Positions 33,413 to 42,399 are shown, counted from the first letter of the stretch. The stretch: 64,000 bases of DNA from Nitrospirillum pindoramense (GCF_007827955.1 NZ_VITR01000006.1:62001-126000); one strand, 5' to 3'. Program-made: numbers and translations. Notes: generated by a model not told the origin, from the letters alone.

Positions 33413-34651
33413 TCAGAACAGCCCGTGCAGGGGAATGACCGTCAGCGGGTCGCCGGGGCGTAGGCTGTCGCGCGCGTCCTCCACCTCCGCCACGGCGTCG
33501 GCCTGGGCCAGGGAGGACAAGGCGGCGCTGCCCCCGGCGCCGACCTGATGGGCCACGGTTTCCGCCCCCTCCTGCCGTAGCGTCACCCGCAGATACTCCC
33601 GCTTGCCCGGGGCGCGGGCATGGCTGAACCCACAGCGCACGGTGATGCGCGGCGGATCGGTGACGGTTTCGCCGGCCAGGCGCTGCACCAGGGGCCGGCC
33701 CAGCGCCAGGAAGGCGGCGAAGGCCGCGAAGGGGTTGCCGGGCAGGCCCAGGAAGGGTGTGACCCCGATATTACCAAACGCCAGCGGCTTGCCTGGCTTC
33801 AGCGCCAGGCGCCAGAAGTCGATGCCGCCCAAGTCGGCCACCACCGCCTTGACGTGATCCTCCTCGCCGGCGGAAACGCCGCCGCTGCTGAGGATGAGGT
33901 CGGCCCTGAGGCCCGACAGGGTGGCCTTGAGGGCGTCCCGGCTATCGCCCACGATGCCCGCCCGCACCACGCGACAGCCCAGGCGGCGCAGCAGCGCGGC
34001 TAACAGGGGGCCATTGGCGTCGTGGATGGCGCCGGGGGGAAGGGGCGCGCCGGCGGGCCGCACCTCGTTCCCCGTCGACAACAGGGCCACGGTCAGGGGG
34101 GCACGGACCACCAGGGCCTGCTCACCCAGGGCCGCGGCCAGCGCCACCGCCGCCGGGGTCAGGCGCTGCCCGGCGGCCAGGGCCACGGCACCGGCGGCGA
34201 TATCCTCCCCCACCGCGCGGCAATGGCGGCCGGCCGCCAGGCCGGGCGGTGCCAGCAGCACGTCACCGTCCAGCGCGGCGTCCTCCTGCATCAGCACGGT
34301 GTCCGCCCCCTGCGGTAGGGGGGCGCCGGTGAAGATGCGGACGGCGGTGCCGGGCGTCAGGGGGCCCGGCGCATCGCCCGCCGCCACCCGGCCCGACAGG
34401 GGCAGACGCACCAGGCCCGCCGGCACGCCGGCCACGTCGCGGTGGTCCAGGGCATAGCCATCCATGGCGGCCTGGGCGAAGGGTGGCAGGCTGTGTGCCG
34501 CCACCAGGTCACCGGCCAGGATGCGGGCATCGGCAGCGTCCAGCGCCACCATCTCCACGCCCGCGACGCAGGCGACGGAGCGCAAGAGGCGATCCCGCGC
34601 CTGGTCAACGCTGAGCAAGGGAGTGGCAAAGCAATCGGTGGCGCCTGGCAT
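33413..34651 (-). CDS. moeA: Molybdopterin molybdenumtransferase
   Basis: 412 residues. Inserts molybdate into adenylylated molybdopterin. Motifs are PPFAQAAMDGYALDHRDVAG, VRIFTGAPLPQGADTVLMQED, the MPT-binding LLSTGNEV, and ILSSGGVSAGEEDHVKAVV followed by KPGKPLAFG and FLGLPGNPFAAF. It is last in an apparent GT2-GT39-mobB-moeA run, 15 bases behind mobB, suggesting co-translation of the Mo-cofactor pair. Confidence 0.95.
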   Translation of the reverse strand: MPGATDCFATPLLSVDQARDRLLRSVACVAGVEMVALDAADARILAGDLVAAHSLPPFAQAAMDGYALDHRDVAGVPAGLVRLPLSGRVAAGDAPGPLTPGTAVRIFTGAPLPQGADTVLMQEDAALDGDVLLAPPGLAAGRHCRAVGEDIAAGAVALAAGQRLTPAAVALAAALGEQALVVRAPLTVALLSTGNEVRPAGAPLPPGAIHDANGPLLAALLRRLGCRVVRAGIVGDSRDALKATLSGLRADLILSSGGVSAGEEDHVKAVVADLGGIDFWRLALKPGKPLAFGNIGVTPFLGLPGNPFAAFAAFLALGRPLVQRLAGETVTDPPRITVRCGFSHARAPGKREYLRVTLRQEGAETVAHQVGAGGSAALSSLAQADAVAEVEDARDSLRPGDPLTVIPLHGLF

Positions 34652-34666
34652 GGGATAGACCCGTCC

Positions 34667-35203
34667 TTATGGACCGTACGGCGGCAGGCCGACATGGGCC
34701 AGGATGAAGGTGGCGATGGTCGGCACCGCGTCCAGGGCGAAGCGGGGCAGCGGCGCCGCCCGCCCCTCCGCTCCTGAGAGCGGCGCGGGCAAGGGATCGT
34801 CGGCGGCCAGGGCCACCACCGTGGGGTCCTCCGGGAACAGCGGCGCTTTGCCGTTCTCCGCCCGCCAGATCTCCAGCTTGGGAATGGGGTCGCGCTTGAA
34901 CCCCTCCACCAGCACCAGGTCCACCGGCGACAGCTTGGACACCAGGTCGGCCAAGGTCGGCTCGGGCGCGCCGCGCAGCTCGTGCATCAGCGCCCAGCGG
35001 CGGGAGGAGGCCACCAGCACCTCGGTCGCGCCGGCCGTGCGGTGCCGATGGCTGTCCTTGCCCGGCTGGTCCACGTCGAAATCATGATGGGCATGCTTCA
35101 GGGTGGAGACGCGATAGCCGCGCCCCGTCAGCTCCGGGATCAGCTGGACCATCAGGGTGGTCTTGCCCGAACCGCTCCAGCCCGCGAGGCCGAACAGCTT
35201 CAT
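34667..35203 (-). CDS. mobB: Molybdopterin-guanine dinucleotide biosynthesis GTPase
   Basis: 178 residues from ATG 35203, preceded by GGGAGAGGATCGCCAG. It has a P-loop (FGLAGWSGSGKTTLMVQLIPEL), then STLKHAHHDFDVDQPGKDSHRHRTAGA and LVLVEGFKRDPIPKLEIWR, the standard MobB set. MobB supports MobA in MGD formation. It sits 34 bases after the GT39 gene and 15 before moeA. Confidence 0.94.
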   Translation of the reverse strand: MKLFGLAGWSGSGKTTLMVQLIPELTGRGYRVSTLKHAHHDFDVDQPGKDSHRHRTAGATEVLVASSRRWALMHELRGAPEPTLADLVSKLSPVDLVLVEGFKRDPIPKLEIWRAENGKAPLFPEDPTVVALAADDPLPAPLSGAEGRAAPLPRFALDAVPTIATFILAHVGLPPYGP

Positions 35204-35237
35204 CTGGCGATCCTCTCCCAAGTCGGGAGGCCGCTCC

Positions 35238-36986
35238 TTACTGTGGCGGCTCCCGCAAGTCACGCACATAGGCCAGGACCTCGCCATCGCGCTCGATGCG
35301 CACGATGTCCTGGCCCGCCGGGATTTCCTTGCAGGCCCAGCGGGTGAAGGCAAGGTAGAAATCCACCGGGCCGGTGTTGCGCCGCGTGGGCTTCCACGCC
35401 GGCGGCAGGTAGTGGAACACCGAGGTGGGCGGGCCGCAAACGCGGATGCGGTAGGGCTGGGTCAATGCCTGCGGCCCCTCCAGCTTGACCATGGTGTCGG
35501 TCAGGCGCTTGGCCGCCTCGGACAGGGAACTGCCCCAGTAATCCAGCTCGAACTTCGGTCCCGCTCCGCGCACGCCACCGACGAAGCGGTTGAACCAGAT
35601 GGTCTCATAGGGGTGCAGGTGGGCCATGAAGGCGACCTGGATGCCGGCGCAGACCAGCAGAACAGCCCCCAAGGCGGGCTTCAGCCAGCCCAGGCGCGGC
35701 CAGCGCGGGGGCAGTCGGGTCAGCAGGCCGTTCAAGCCAAGGCCGGCGGCCGTGGCCAGGGGCGGCATCAGGAACAGCATGTGGCGGATGCCGTCATAGA
35801 GCACGGCGTCGGTCGCCACCACCGCCGCCGGGGGCAACAGCACGGCGGTGACCAGCGCGACGCCGTCCAGCCGCACCCCCGCCGGGAAGGGGCGGCGCAA
35901 CGTCGCCCTGGCCGCGAAGAAAGCGGCGGCGAACAGGCCCAGGAGTTCCACCTCGGGCAGCTTCACGCCGAAGCCCACGGGCAGATACCACCAGGGAAGG
36001 TTGGTGGTGCGCACCTGCACGCCGGCGAAGGTGAAGGTGAAGTCCATGGGGAACTTGGAGAATTCCGCCAGCGCCTCCACCGGGTGGCGTAGGGGATCGA
36101 CCTGGGCCCAGGGCCAGGCGGCGATCATGACCCCATAGGCGATGGGGGCGGCGATCCACAGGCGTCGCACCAGGCGCCAGGCCGTGGCCCCGGCCTGGCG
36201 CGCACTATCGCCCGCCAGGATGCCCTTGGCGACATGCGCCAGCATGACCAGGCCGATGGGACCGGCCAACAGCACGCCGCCGACGCGGATGCCCAAGGCC
36301 ATGCCGAAGCATAAGCCCAGCATGGCGACAGCGCCGAGGGAGGGCCCCCGGGGCGATTCGTCCAGGCCGCGGCCCACCCGTACCAGCCAGGACAAGGTCC
36401 AGGCGGCGGCCACGGCGAAGGGCACATCCTTGGGATTGGCGAAGGAATGCCCCCACCAGTCGGGAATCAGCATCAGGCACAGACCGGCGATCAGCCCGGC
36501 GCGGGCGCCCGTCTCCTCCCCCGCGATATCGCGGGCGATGCGGCGCACCGCCAGCACGCCCAGCAAGCCAGTAAGGCCGCCGATCAGGCGCCGGGTGGCA
36601 TAGACATCCAGGGGCAGCAGGTTCTCGAACAGCGCCTCCACGGTGTCGAACAGCGCGCCGTAGAGATAGAGGTTCTGGAACTCCAGCACCGCCCGGTCCT
36701 TGCCCAGCGAGGCGTACCATTCCAGCGCCCGCTGGCCGTATTCGACGTGCAGCGGCTCGTCAAACGTGATGCCGAAGTCGGGGAAGGTGCAGGACACCAC
36801 GACGACGGCCACCGCCAGGACCAGCCAGAAGGCTATGTCCCACGGCGACAGGCGGCGCCACAGGGGTGCCCGGGCGGGCTTGCCCAGGCGGGCGCCGGCC
36901 GGCAGCATGCGGCCGGCGCCGATGGCCGGGGCGGGCGATGCGGCGGGCAGGGCGTCGGCGGTGTCGGATGAGCGGGCCAAGGTCAT
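35238..36986 (-). CDS. GT39/ArnT-like membrane glycosyltransferase
   Basis: 582 residues with a cytoplasmic N-terminus of about 48 residues, then many hydrophobic helices. The first periplasmic loop has FGITFDEPLHVEYGQRALEW; Asp76-Glu77 matches the acidic pair of the GT-C/PMT fold. The C-terminal part, after the last helix, is a soluble domain (WFNRFVGGVRGAGPKFELDYWGSS). Such enzymes move a sugar from a polyprenyl-phosphate donor. The GT2 gene five bases upstream would make that donor, so the two form a functional pair. Confidence 0.85.
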   Translation of the reverse strand: MTLARSSDTADALPAASPAPAIGAGRMLPAGARLGKPARAPLWRRLSPWDIAFWLVLAVAVVVVSCTFPDFGITFDEPLHVEYGQRALEWYASLGKDRAVLEFQNLYLYGALFDTVEALFENLLPLDVYATRRLIGGLTGLLGVLAVRRIARDIAGEETGARAGLIAGLCLMLIPDWWGHSFANPKDVPFAVAAAWTLSWLVRVGRGLDESPRGPSLGAVAMLGLCFGMALGIRVGGVLLAGPIGLVMLAHVAKGILAGDSARQAGATAWRLVRRLWIAAPIAYGVMIAAWPWAQVDPLRHPVEALAEFSKFPMDFTFTFAGVQVRTTNLPWWYLPVGFGVKLPEVELLGLFAAAFFAARATLRRPFPAGVRLDGVALVTAVLLPPAAVVATDAVLYDGIRHMLFLMPPLATAAGLGLNGLLTRLPPRWPRLGWLKPALGAVLLVCAGIQVAFMAHLHPYETIWFNRFVGGVRGAGPKFELDYWGSSLSEAAKRLTDTMVKLEGPQALTQPYRIRVCGPPTSVFHYLPPAWKPTRRNTGPVDFYLAFTRWACKEIPAGQDIVRIERDGEVLAYVRDLREPPQ

Positions 36987-36991
36987 GGAGG

Positions 36992-38065
36992 TCAGGGGTG
37001 CCCCCCGACGACGCTGGGCGATGCGCCGCCGGATGCCGGCGCGTCATCGAACCCAACCTTCTCATTCACCAGGTACATGGGCCGGCCCTTCACCTCGGTG
37101 AAGACGCGGCCGAGATAGTCGCCCAGGACGCCCAGGCCGATCAGCTGCACGCCCCCCAGGAACAGCACCGCCACCATGAGCGAGGCATAGCCGGGCGTGT
37201 CACGGCCGAACATGATGGTCTTGGTGATGATGACCAGGCCATAGAAGAAGGACGGCACCGACAACGCGATGCCCAGCCAGGACCAGACGCGCAGCGGCAC
37301 GTTGCTGAACGAGGCGACGCCGTCCAGGCCGAAACGCAGCAGGCGCCAGAAATTGAAGGAGCTGGCGCCGGCATGGCGCTGCGCCACCTCGAACGGCACG
37401 GCCACCTGGCGGAAGCCGACCCAGCTGAACAGGCCCTTCATGAAGCGGTTGCGCTCCGGCATGGCATTCAAGGCGTCGACCACGCTGCGGTCCAGCAGGC
37501 GGAAGTCGCCCGCGCCGCGCGGCAGCGTCACCTCGGACATCTTGTCCAGCAGGCGGTAATAGAGCTTGGTCAGGAAGCGGCGCATCCAGGGGTCGGTCAG
37601 GCGGCTGGCGCGGACGCCGTAAACCATCTGCATGCCCTGGCGCCATTGCTCCACGAAGGTGACGATGGTTTCGGGCGGATGCTGCAGGTCGCCGTCCATC
37701 AGCACCACGGCGTCGCCGCTGGCATGGCTCAGCCCGGCGGACATCGCCGCCTCTTTCCCGAAGTTGCGCGACAGGCGCAACAGCTTCAGCCGCGGCTCCC
37801 GCGCCTGGTGCGCGGTCAGCGCGGCGAAGGTGCCATCGCGTGAGCCGTCATCCACGCAGATGATCTCGAACGCCAGCCCTATCCCCTCCAGCACGGGAAC
37901 CAGCCGCTGGAACAGGGCGTCGAGGTTGCCCTCCTCATTATGCATGGGGATGACGATGGACAGGCGCTTGCCCGCGGGTGCCGCCGCCTGCTGCGCTGTG
38001 GAACCGGACGCGGCCGAGAGGGAGGTCAACATGGGAGCGGTATCTGACTCAGGTTCTGACAGCAT
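36992..38065 (-). CDS. DPM1/GtrB-like polyprenyl-phosphate glycosyltransferase (GT2)
   Basis: 357 residues. The GT-A domain has LSIVIPMHNEEGNLDALFQRL, ICVDDGSRDGTFAAL and VVLMDGDLQHPPETI. It is followed by GASSFNFWRLLRFGLDGVASFS and two membrane helices (WLGIALSVPSFFYGLVII, YASLMVAVLFLGGVQLIGLGVLGDYLG). The layout is that of enzymes charging undecaprenyl phosphate with a sugar. The start at 38065 lacks a strong ribosome site; ATG at 38032 is possible. It is first in the operon with GT39, mobB and moeA. Confidence 0.9.
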   Translation of the reverse strand: MLSEPESDTAPMLTSLSAASGSTAQQAAAPAGKRLSIVIPMHNEEGNLDALFQRLVPVLEGIGLAFEIICVDDGSRDGTFAALTAHQAREPRLKLLRLSRNFGKEAAMSAGLSHASGDAVVLMDGDLQHPPETIVTFVEQWRQGMQMVYGVRASRLTDPWMRRFLTKLYYRLLDKMSEVTLPRGAGDFRLLDRSVVDALNAMPERNRFMKGLFSWVGFRQVAVPFEVAQRHAGASSFNFWRLLRFGLDGVASFSNVPLRVWSWLGIALSVPSFFYGLVIITKTIMFGRDTPGYASLMVAVLFLGGVQLIGLGVLGDYLGRVFTEVKGRPMYLVNEKVGFDDAPASGGASPSVVGGHP

Positions 38066-38843
38066 GTTCGTGCAGCGGCGTCCGCCTGCCGGAACTCTAT
38101 CGCATCATCCGCGGCGATGCGGAAGGGTTCCGGAGCGGAAAACGGCCCGAAATGGATACAAAAGGGAGCAAGTGGCGAACGGTGCCGGCGTTCCCGGCAC
38201 CACCGACCCTAGCCCCGGAAGGTTAACAGCCCGTCTACAAGGACGGGATGCGGGGCGCGGTCGGTGGGTCGGGCTGGCGCGCGGGACCAAGGCCACGGGG
38301 CTGGTTATGCCAGGCCTAGGGGGCGAAAATGTGACGGCGTCCAAAAATCGTTATGCCCGGCATCTTTGTCAGGCTGCGGTCAGCTTGCCGTGGCAGTGTC
38401 CCCTTGTCGCCAGCCGATGGGGACGGCAACAGCCAGAGACGGGAGCCCCAACCCCCCGCCCGCGGCGCCCTTCCCTTGGCTGGTGGCACCGGTGCCACGC
38501 TCGTTCTAGACCGCGAGCGGCGTTCCGCCCCCTCTGCCCCAACCCTGGGGGTCGGGACTGGCGCCGGCGAAGCCCCGGGCTGGGGTTCTAGACCACCCTG
38601 CCCGGCGGATGTTCCCCGTACCTGCGGTGATCGGTCCGGCGTCCTGGCCTGTCCGGTCGCGGTAGTGGATCTACCAAGCCAAGACGGTTGCTGCCGTCCT
38701 GTCTTGAATTCCTTCCAAGCCTACTGGGTCGGTGGTGTCATGCCACCGACCTTTTCTCTTTGGGACCCTTTCGTTTCGGGGACCCTTGGGACGATGCTTA
38801 TACGCGGGGTGCCGCGCCAACCCGTCGCCTAAAAGTCGTATCG
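38066..38843. other. 778-bp gene-free region, candidate ncRNA locus
   Basis: No convincing protein gene. It contains a hairpin GGTGCCGG-CGTTC-CCGGCACC at 38181-38201, a 16-base palindrome GTGGCACCGGTGCCAC at 38483-38498, a 10-base direct repeat GTTCTAGACC at 38503-38512 and 38585-38594, several CTAG tetramers (normally rare), and a perfect plus-strand terminator at 38726-38761. Both flanking genes are on the minus strand, so the terminator implies an unannotated plus-strand transcript. I compared it with RNase P, tmRNA and SRP RNA hallmarks and saw no match. Confidence 0.5.
38726..38761 (+). terminator. Orphan rho-independent terminator
   Basis: GGTCGGTGG (38727-38735), a 7-base loop, CCACCGACC (38743-38751), then TTTTCTCTTT. 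Nine perfect pairs with a T-rich tail on the plus strand; the minus strand has no T-run. No plus-strand gene precedes it. Confidence 0.8.
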
Positions 38844-39626
38844 TCAGCCCGCGGCCTCCGGCGCGAATCCCAGCCGCTGGAAGGTGTCCCGCATGTGCGG
38901 CGGCAGGGGGGCGGTGGCCGTCATAGGCGGCTCCGCCGGCGGCCCCCAGGGCAGGGCGACCCAGCGGGCGTGCAGGTGCAGCGGCACGGTCGGCGCCCGT
39001 TCCCGCCCGCCCTCCACGCGCCAGTCGCGGCCATAGATCGGATCACCCAGCATGGGCCAGCCCATGGCCTCGCAATGGGCGCGCAGCTGGTGCATGCGGC
39101 CCGTGCGCGGCGTCAGTTCCAGCCAGGACAGCGTCTGCCCCTCGGCCCCAATGCCGTCCCCGCCCGCACCCTCGGCCACCACCCGCCATTCGGTGAGGGC
39201 GTGCTTGCCCTCCTCGTGATCCACCATCATGCGGGAGCAGCCCGGCACCTGGCGCTTGATCAGCGGCAGCTCGATGCGGCCCTCATCCGCCGCCGGCCGA
39301 CCCTTGACCACGGCCCAATAGCGCTTGCCCACCCGGCCGGCCAGGAACAGCTTGCCCAGGCGGGTGGAGGCCGTCTCGTTCAGGCCCAGCACCAGGCAGC
39401 CGGTGGTGTCCTTGTCCAGCCGGTGGGCCAGGCGCGGCGCCGGCGCGTCCTCCGCCACCAGCCAGGGAAGGTAGCGCTCCAGATGGTCGGTGGACTTGGT
39501 GCCGTAATGCACCGGCAGGCCGTAGGGCTTGTCCACGATCAGGACGTCAGCGTCCTGGTGCAGGACGCGGGCGCGCATCTCCTCCGGTGTGTAGGCGGGG
39601 GGCGCCAGGGGTAGCATGATGGCCAT
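38844..39626 (-). CDS. RluA-family RNA pseudouridine synthase
   Basis: 260 residues from ATG 39626 (MAIMLPLAPPAYTPEEM). The catalytic motif PRLAHRLDKDTTGCLVLG holds the active Asp. Upstream is VLIVDKPYGLPVHYGTK, and downstream LELTPRTGRMHQLRAHCEAMGWPMLGDPIYG is the usual RluA-type C-terminal core. No S4 domain is seen, so it is a single-domain RluA/C-like form. The rRNA or tRNA target cannot be read from sequence alone. Longer starts upstream add residues without family similarity. Confidence 0.9.
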   Translation of the reverse strand: MAIMLPLAPPAYTPEEMRARVLHQDADVLIVDKPYGLPVHYGTKSTDHLERYLPWLVAEDAPAPRLAHRLDKDTTGCLVLGLNETASTRLGKLFLAGRVGKRYWAVVKGRPAADEGRIELPLIKRQVPGCSRMMVDHEEGKHALTEWRVVAEGAGGDGIGAEGQTLSWLELTPRTGRMHQLRAHCEAMGWPMLGDPIYGRDWRVEGGRERAPTVPLHLHARWVALPWGPPAEPPMTATAPLPPHMRDTFQRLGFAPEAAG

Positions 39627-39789
39627 GGGCGGACGGCGTGCCCCCGGGGGCACCCTCGGCAAGTCAAAAGGAAGACGTGTTCCTATCGCTTTAGGGCCAT
39701 CACCGCATGAAAAAAACTTAATCCTGGCTCCACAGGCTGGAAAGTCTATTCCGACCATGATCATCCTCGTTGCGGCGGGCGATGATCGT

Positions 39790-39819
39790 CCCATGTTAAT
39801 TAGGCCCATGTTAATTGGG
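39790..39819 (+). promoter_or_regulatory. 15-bp direct repeat before the DUF2076 gene
   Basis: CCCATGTTAATT occurs at 39790-39801 and again at 39805-39816, spaced by AGG and followed by GGG, giving a 15-base period. It lies about 50 bases before the DUF2076 start in otherwise GC-rich DNA. Tandem sites like this are bound by OmpR-family regulators; the link is inference. Confidence 0.35.
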
Positions 39820-39865
39820 TCGGCGTACCCCACGCCCAACCGAGGAAAGCAGGCGAGAAACCATC

Positions 39866-40657
39866 ATGACCCCGAAGGACCGCGAAGATTTGACAGCCCT
39901 GCTGGCGCGTGTGTCCCGACTGGACGGCATGCCCCGCGACCCGGAATCGGATCGCCTGGTGGGTGAGGCCCTCTCCCGCCAGCCGGCGCTGCCCTACATC
40001 ATGGCGCAGGCGCTGCTGGCCCAGCAGGAGGCGCTGGTGGACGCTCAGCGCCGCCTGGCCGATCTGCAGCAGACCGCCGCCGCCCGTCCGCAGGGCGGTC
40101 CCCCGCCCTTCACCGGCCCATCGTCGGGCCAATCGGCCGCCACCCCGTCCCCCGGCCCGTGGGGGCAGTCCTCCTACCCCGCACAGCAGCCCCAGGCGCC
40201 CTATGGCCAGGCCGCCTATGGCCAAAACTATGCGCCGCCGCAGCCGGCGTATGGCCAGCCGGCTTACGGCGCCCCGCCCGTCTATGCCCAGCCCCGCAGC
40301 TTCATGCGCGGCATGTTTGAAACCATGGCCGGCGTCGCCGGCGGCGTGCTGGCGGCCGATGCCGTGGAGTCCCTGTTCCGGGGCGGTCATGGTGGCCTCG
40401 GGGGCGGTATCGGGGGCGGCTTGGGCGGTTCCCCCTGGGGGGCCGGTTATGGCGGCGACCGGATCGACGAGACGGTGATCAACAACACCACCGTCAACGA
40501 GACCATCGTGAATGAGAACGGCGACCGCTTCGATCCTGGCCGCCAGGACGCCGGATATCGCGACGACAGCTATCGCGATGATACCGGCGGCTACCAGGAC
40601 GCCAGCTACGACACCGCCAACGACGGCGGCTTCGACGACGGTTCCATCGACACCTGA
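39866..40657 (+). CDS. DUF2076 family protein
   Basis: 263 residues from ATG 39866 (MTPKDREDLTALLARVSRLDG). The N-terminal 75 residues are a helical DUF2076 domain with a coiled-coil-like QQEALVDAQRRLADLQQ. Then comes a Pro/Gln/Tyr-rich linker with repeated AYGQP/YGAPP units, a short hydrophobic Gly-rich stretch (MAGVAGGVLAADAVESLF...GGLGGGIGGGLGG), and an acidic Asp/Tyr-rich tail. The family is described as periplasmic ligand-binding-sensor-like, but no function is established. It lies 132 bases before degP. Confidence 0.8.
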   Translation: MTPKDREDLTALLARVSRLDGMPRDPESDRLVGEALSRQPALPYIMAQALLAQQEALVDAQRRLADLQQTAAARPQGGPPPFTGPSSGQSAATPSPGPWGQSSYPAQQPQAPYGQAAYGQNYAPPQPAYGQPAYGAPPVYAQPRSFMRGMFETMAGVAGGVLAADAVESLFRGGHGGLGGGIGGGLGGSPWGAGYGGDRIDETVINNTTVNETIVNENGDRFDPGRQDAGYRDDSYRDDTGGYQDASYDTANDGGFDDGSIDT

Positions 40658-40732
40658 AGTGATACCTGAGGCTTGGCCCCCGCGCCGGCCCGCCTCCCGA
40701 CCCGGTTCCGCCAAAGGGCGAATCCGGGAATC

Positions 40733-40772
40733 CCAAGACCAAAAATATCTTCGTGCCAAGACTATCTTCGTG
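40733..40772 (+). promoter_or_regulatory. Repeated element immediately upstream of degP
   Basis: CCAAGAC and TATCTTCGTG each occur twice: 40733-40739 and 40746-40755 (with caaaaa between), then 40756-40762 and 40763-40772 directly abutting. The second copy ends 17 bases before the degP ATG. It may be a tandem operator for an envelope-stress regulator, or an imperfect duplication in the 5' leader. Confidence 0.4.
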
Positions 40773-40789
40773 AAAGCGAGCGTTAGACC

Positions 40790-42274
40790 ATGACCACCGT
40801 TCCCAGCACCAAGAAGCGCTTTCCCCGCCTGGCCGTCACCGCGCTGGCCATCGGGCTGATGACCGGCACCGCGCTGGTGGCCCCGCCGGCTGCCATCACC
40901 GCCCACGCCGCCAGCCCGGCGTCCCTGCCCAGCTTCGCCGACCTGGTGGAGAAGGTGTCGCCGGCGGTGGTGACCATCACCGCCGCGCACAAGGTGACGA
41001 CGCCGCAGGTGCCCCAGGAACTGCAGGAGATGATGCGCCACTTCGGCCTGCCCGATGACGCCCTGCCCGGCGGGCGCGGTGGCAACGGCCGCCCCCGGAT
41101 CGAATCCGCACTGGGGTCCGGCTTCGTCATCGACCCCACCGGCTACATCGTCACCAACCGCCACGTCATTGAGGGGGCGGACGAAGTGAAGGTCCACTTC
41201 CAGGACCAGACCGACGACGTGCCCGCCAAGATCGTGGGCCAGGACGAACGGTCGGACCTGGCGCTGCTGAAGGTGGAAACCAAGAAGCCGCTGCAGGCCC
41301 TGGCCTTTGGCGACAGTGACAAGATGCGGCCCGGCGACTGGGTGGTGGCCGTGGGCAACCCCTTCGGCCTGGGCGGCACCGTCACCGCCGGCATCGTCTC
41401 CGCCCGCGGCCGTGACATCGACCCCGCCAACCTGAACGACTTCCTGCAGATCGACGCCTCGATCAACAAGGGCAACTCGGGCGGCCCGACCTTCAACGCC
41501 AATGGCGAAGTCATCGGCATCAACACCGCCATCTTCTCGCCCACCGGCGGGTCGGTCGGCATCGGCTTCGCCATCCCGTCCAACGTGGCCAAGCCGGTGA
41601 TCGAGAAGCTGAAGGCCACCGGCCATGTGCAGCGCGGCTATCTGGGCGTGACCCTGCAGGCCGTGACGCCGGAGATCGCCGACAGCCTGGGCCTGAAGGA
41701 GCCGAAGGGCGCCATCATCAACGCCGTCTCGCCCAAGAGCCCGGCCGAGAAGGGTGGCCTGAAGCAGGGCGACGTGGTGCAGAGCATCAACGGCAAGGCC
41801 ATCGACAACCAGCGCGACCTGGCCCGCAACGTGGCCGGCATCGACCCGGGCAAGACCGTGGACCTGGGCGTGCTGCGCGGCGGCAAGGCCATCACCGTTT
41901 CCGTGAAGCTGGGTGAGGCGCCGAGCAACGACAAGGACGGCCCGGCCGTCGGCTCTGGCTCGACGGACGGCAAGGGCGACAACACCAGCGTCGCCGGCCT
42001 GAAGCTGGGCAAGCTGGACGACCGCACCCGGGAACGCCTGGGCCTGGACGGCGACGCCCAGGGTGTCGTCATCGTCGATCCGGGCAAGGACGACCTGGGT
42101 CTGCGCCCCGGCGACATCATCGCCAGCGTCAACAACGAAAGCGTGAAGGCCCCGGCCGACGTCACTGCCCAGGTGGAAAAGGCCAAGAAGGACGGCCGCA
42201 AGTCCGTTCTGCTGCTGGTCCGCCGGGGCGACCAGCAGATGTTCCTGCCCCTGCCGGTGACGCCCAAGGGCTGA
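40790..42274 (+). CDS. degP: DegP/HtrA-family periplasmic serine protease
   Basis: 494 residues. The signal peptide ends near ITAHAAS (residues 1-41). The trypsin-like domain carries the triad His125 (VTNRHVIEGA), Asp156 (ERSDLALLKV) and Ser230 (NKGNSGGP). Two PDZ domains follow: residues about 290-370 (GYLGVTLQAVTPEIADSLGL, GLKQGDVVQSINGKAI) and 410-490 (LGLRPGDIIASVNNESV). It acts on misfolded envelope proteins. A strong terminator follows, and a response regulator/kinase pair lies just beyond, as often seen in proteobacteria. Confidence 0.95.
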   Translation: MTTVPSTKKRFPRLAVTALAIGLMTGTALVAPPAAITAHAASPASLPSFADLVEKVSPAVVTITAAHKVTTPQVPQELQEMMRHFGLPDDALPGGRGGNGRPRIESALGSGFVIDPTGYIVTNRHVIEGADEVKVHFQDQTDDVPAKIVGQDERSDLALLKVETKKPLQALAFGDSDKMRPGDWVVAVGNPFGLGGTVTAGIVSARGRDIDPANLNDFLQIDASINKGNSGGPTFNANGEVIGINTAIFSPTGGSVGIGFAIPSNVAKPVIEKLKATGHVQRGYLGVTLQAVTPEIADSLGLKEPKGAIINAVSPKSPAEKGGLKQGDVVQSINGKAIDNQRDLARNVAGIDPGKTVDLGVLRGGKAITVSVKLGEAPSNDKDGPAVGSGSTDGKGDNTSVAGLKLGKLDDRTRERLGLDGDAQGVVIVDPGKDDLGLRPGDIIASVNNESVKAPADVTAQVEKAKKDGRKSVLLLVRRGDQQMFLPLPVTPKG

Positions 42275-42319
42275 CGCCGGCCCCCCGGCCCCGCACCGGA
42301 GCCGGATGATGGAGAACCA

Positions 42320-42356
42320 GGGCCGGGCGGATCACCACCGCCCGGCCCTTTGGTTT
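42320..42356 (+). terminator. Rho-independent terminator of degP
   Basis: GGGCCGGGCGG (42320-42330) and CCGCCCGGCCC (42338-42348) form 11 perfect pairs with a 7-base loop, followed by TTTGGTTT. Confidence 0.8.
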
Positions 42357-42399
42357 GAGACCCTTACGTCCATGCAGTCCCCAACCCAGGTTCAGCCCC

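Noticed and set aside
38300-38760. RNase P RNA, tmRNA or SRP RNA in the gap
   Set aside because: None of the invariant sequences (such as the GAGGAAAGTCCGGGC core of RNase P or a tmRNA tag reading frame) is present on either strand.
38353-38832. 159-residue plus-strand frame in the 38-kb gap
   Set aside because: Arg/Pro/Cys-rich composition, no family-like segment, and it runs through a perfect transcription terminator at 38726-38761.
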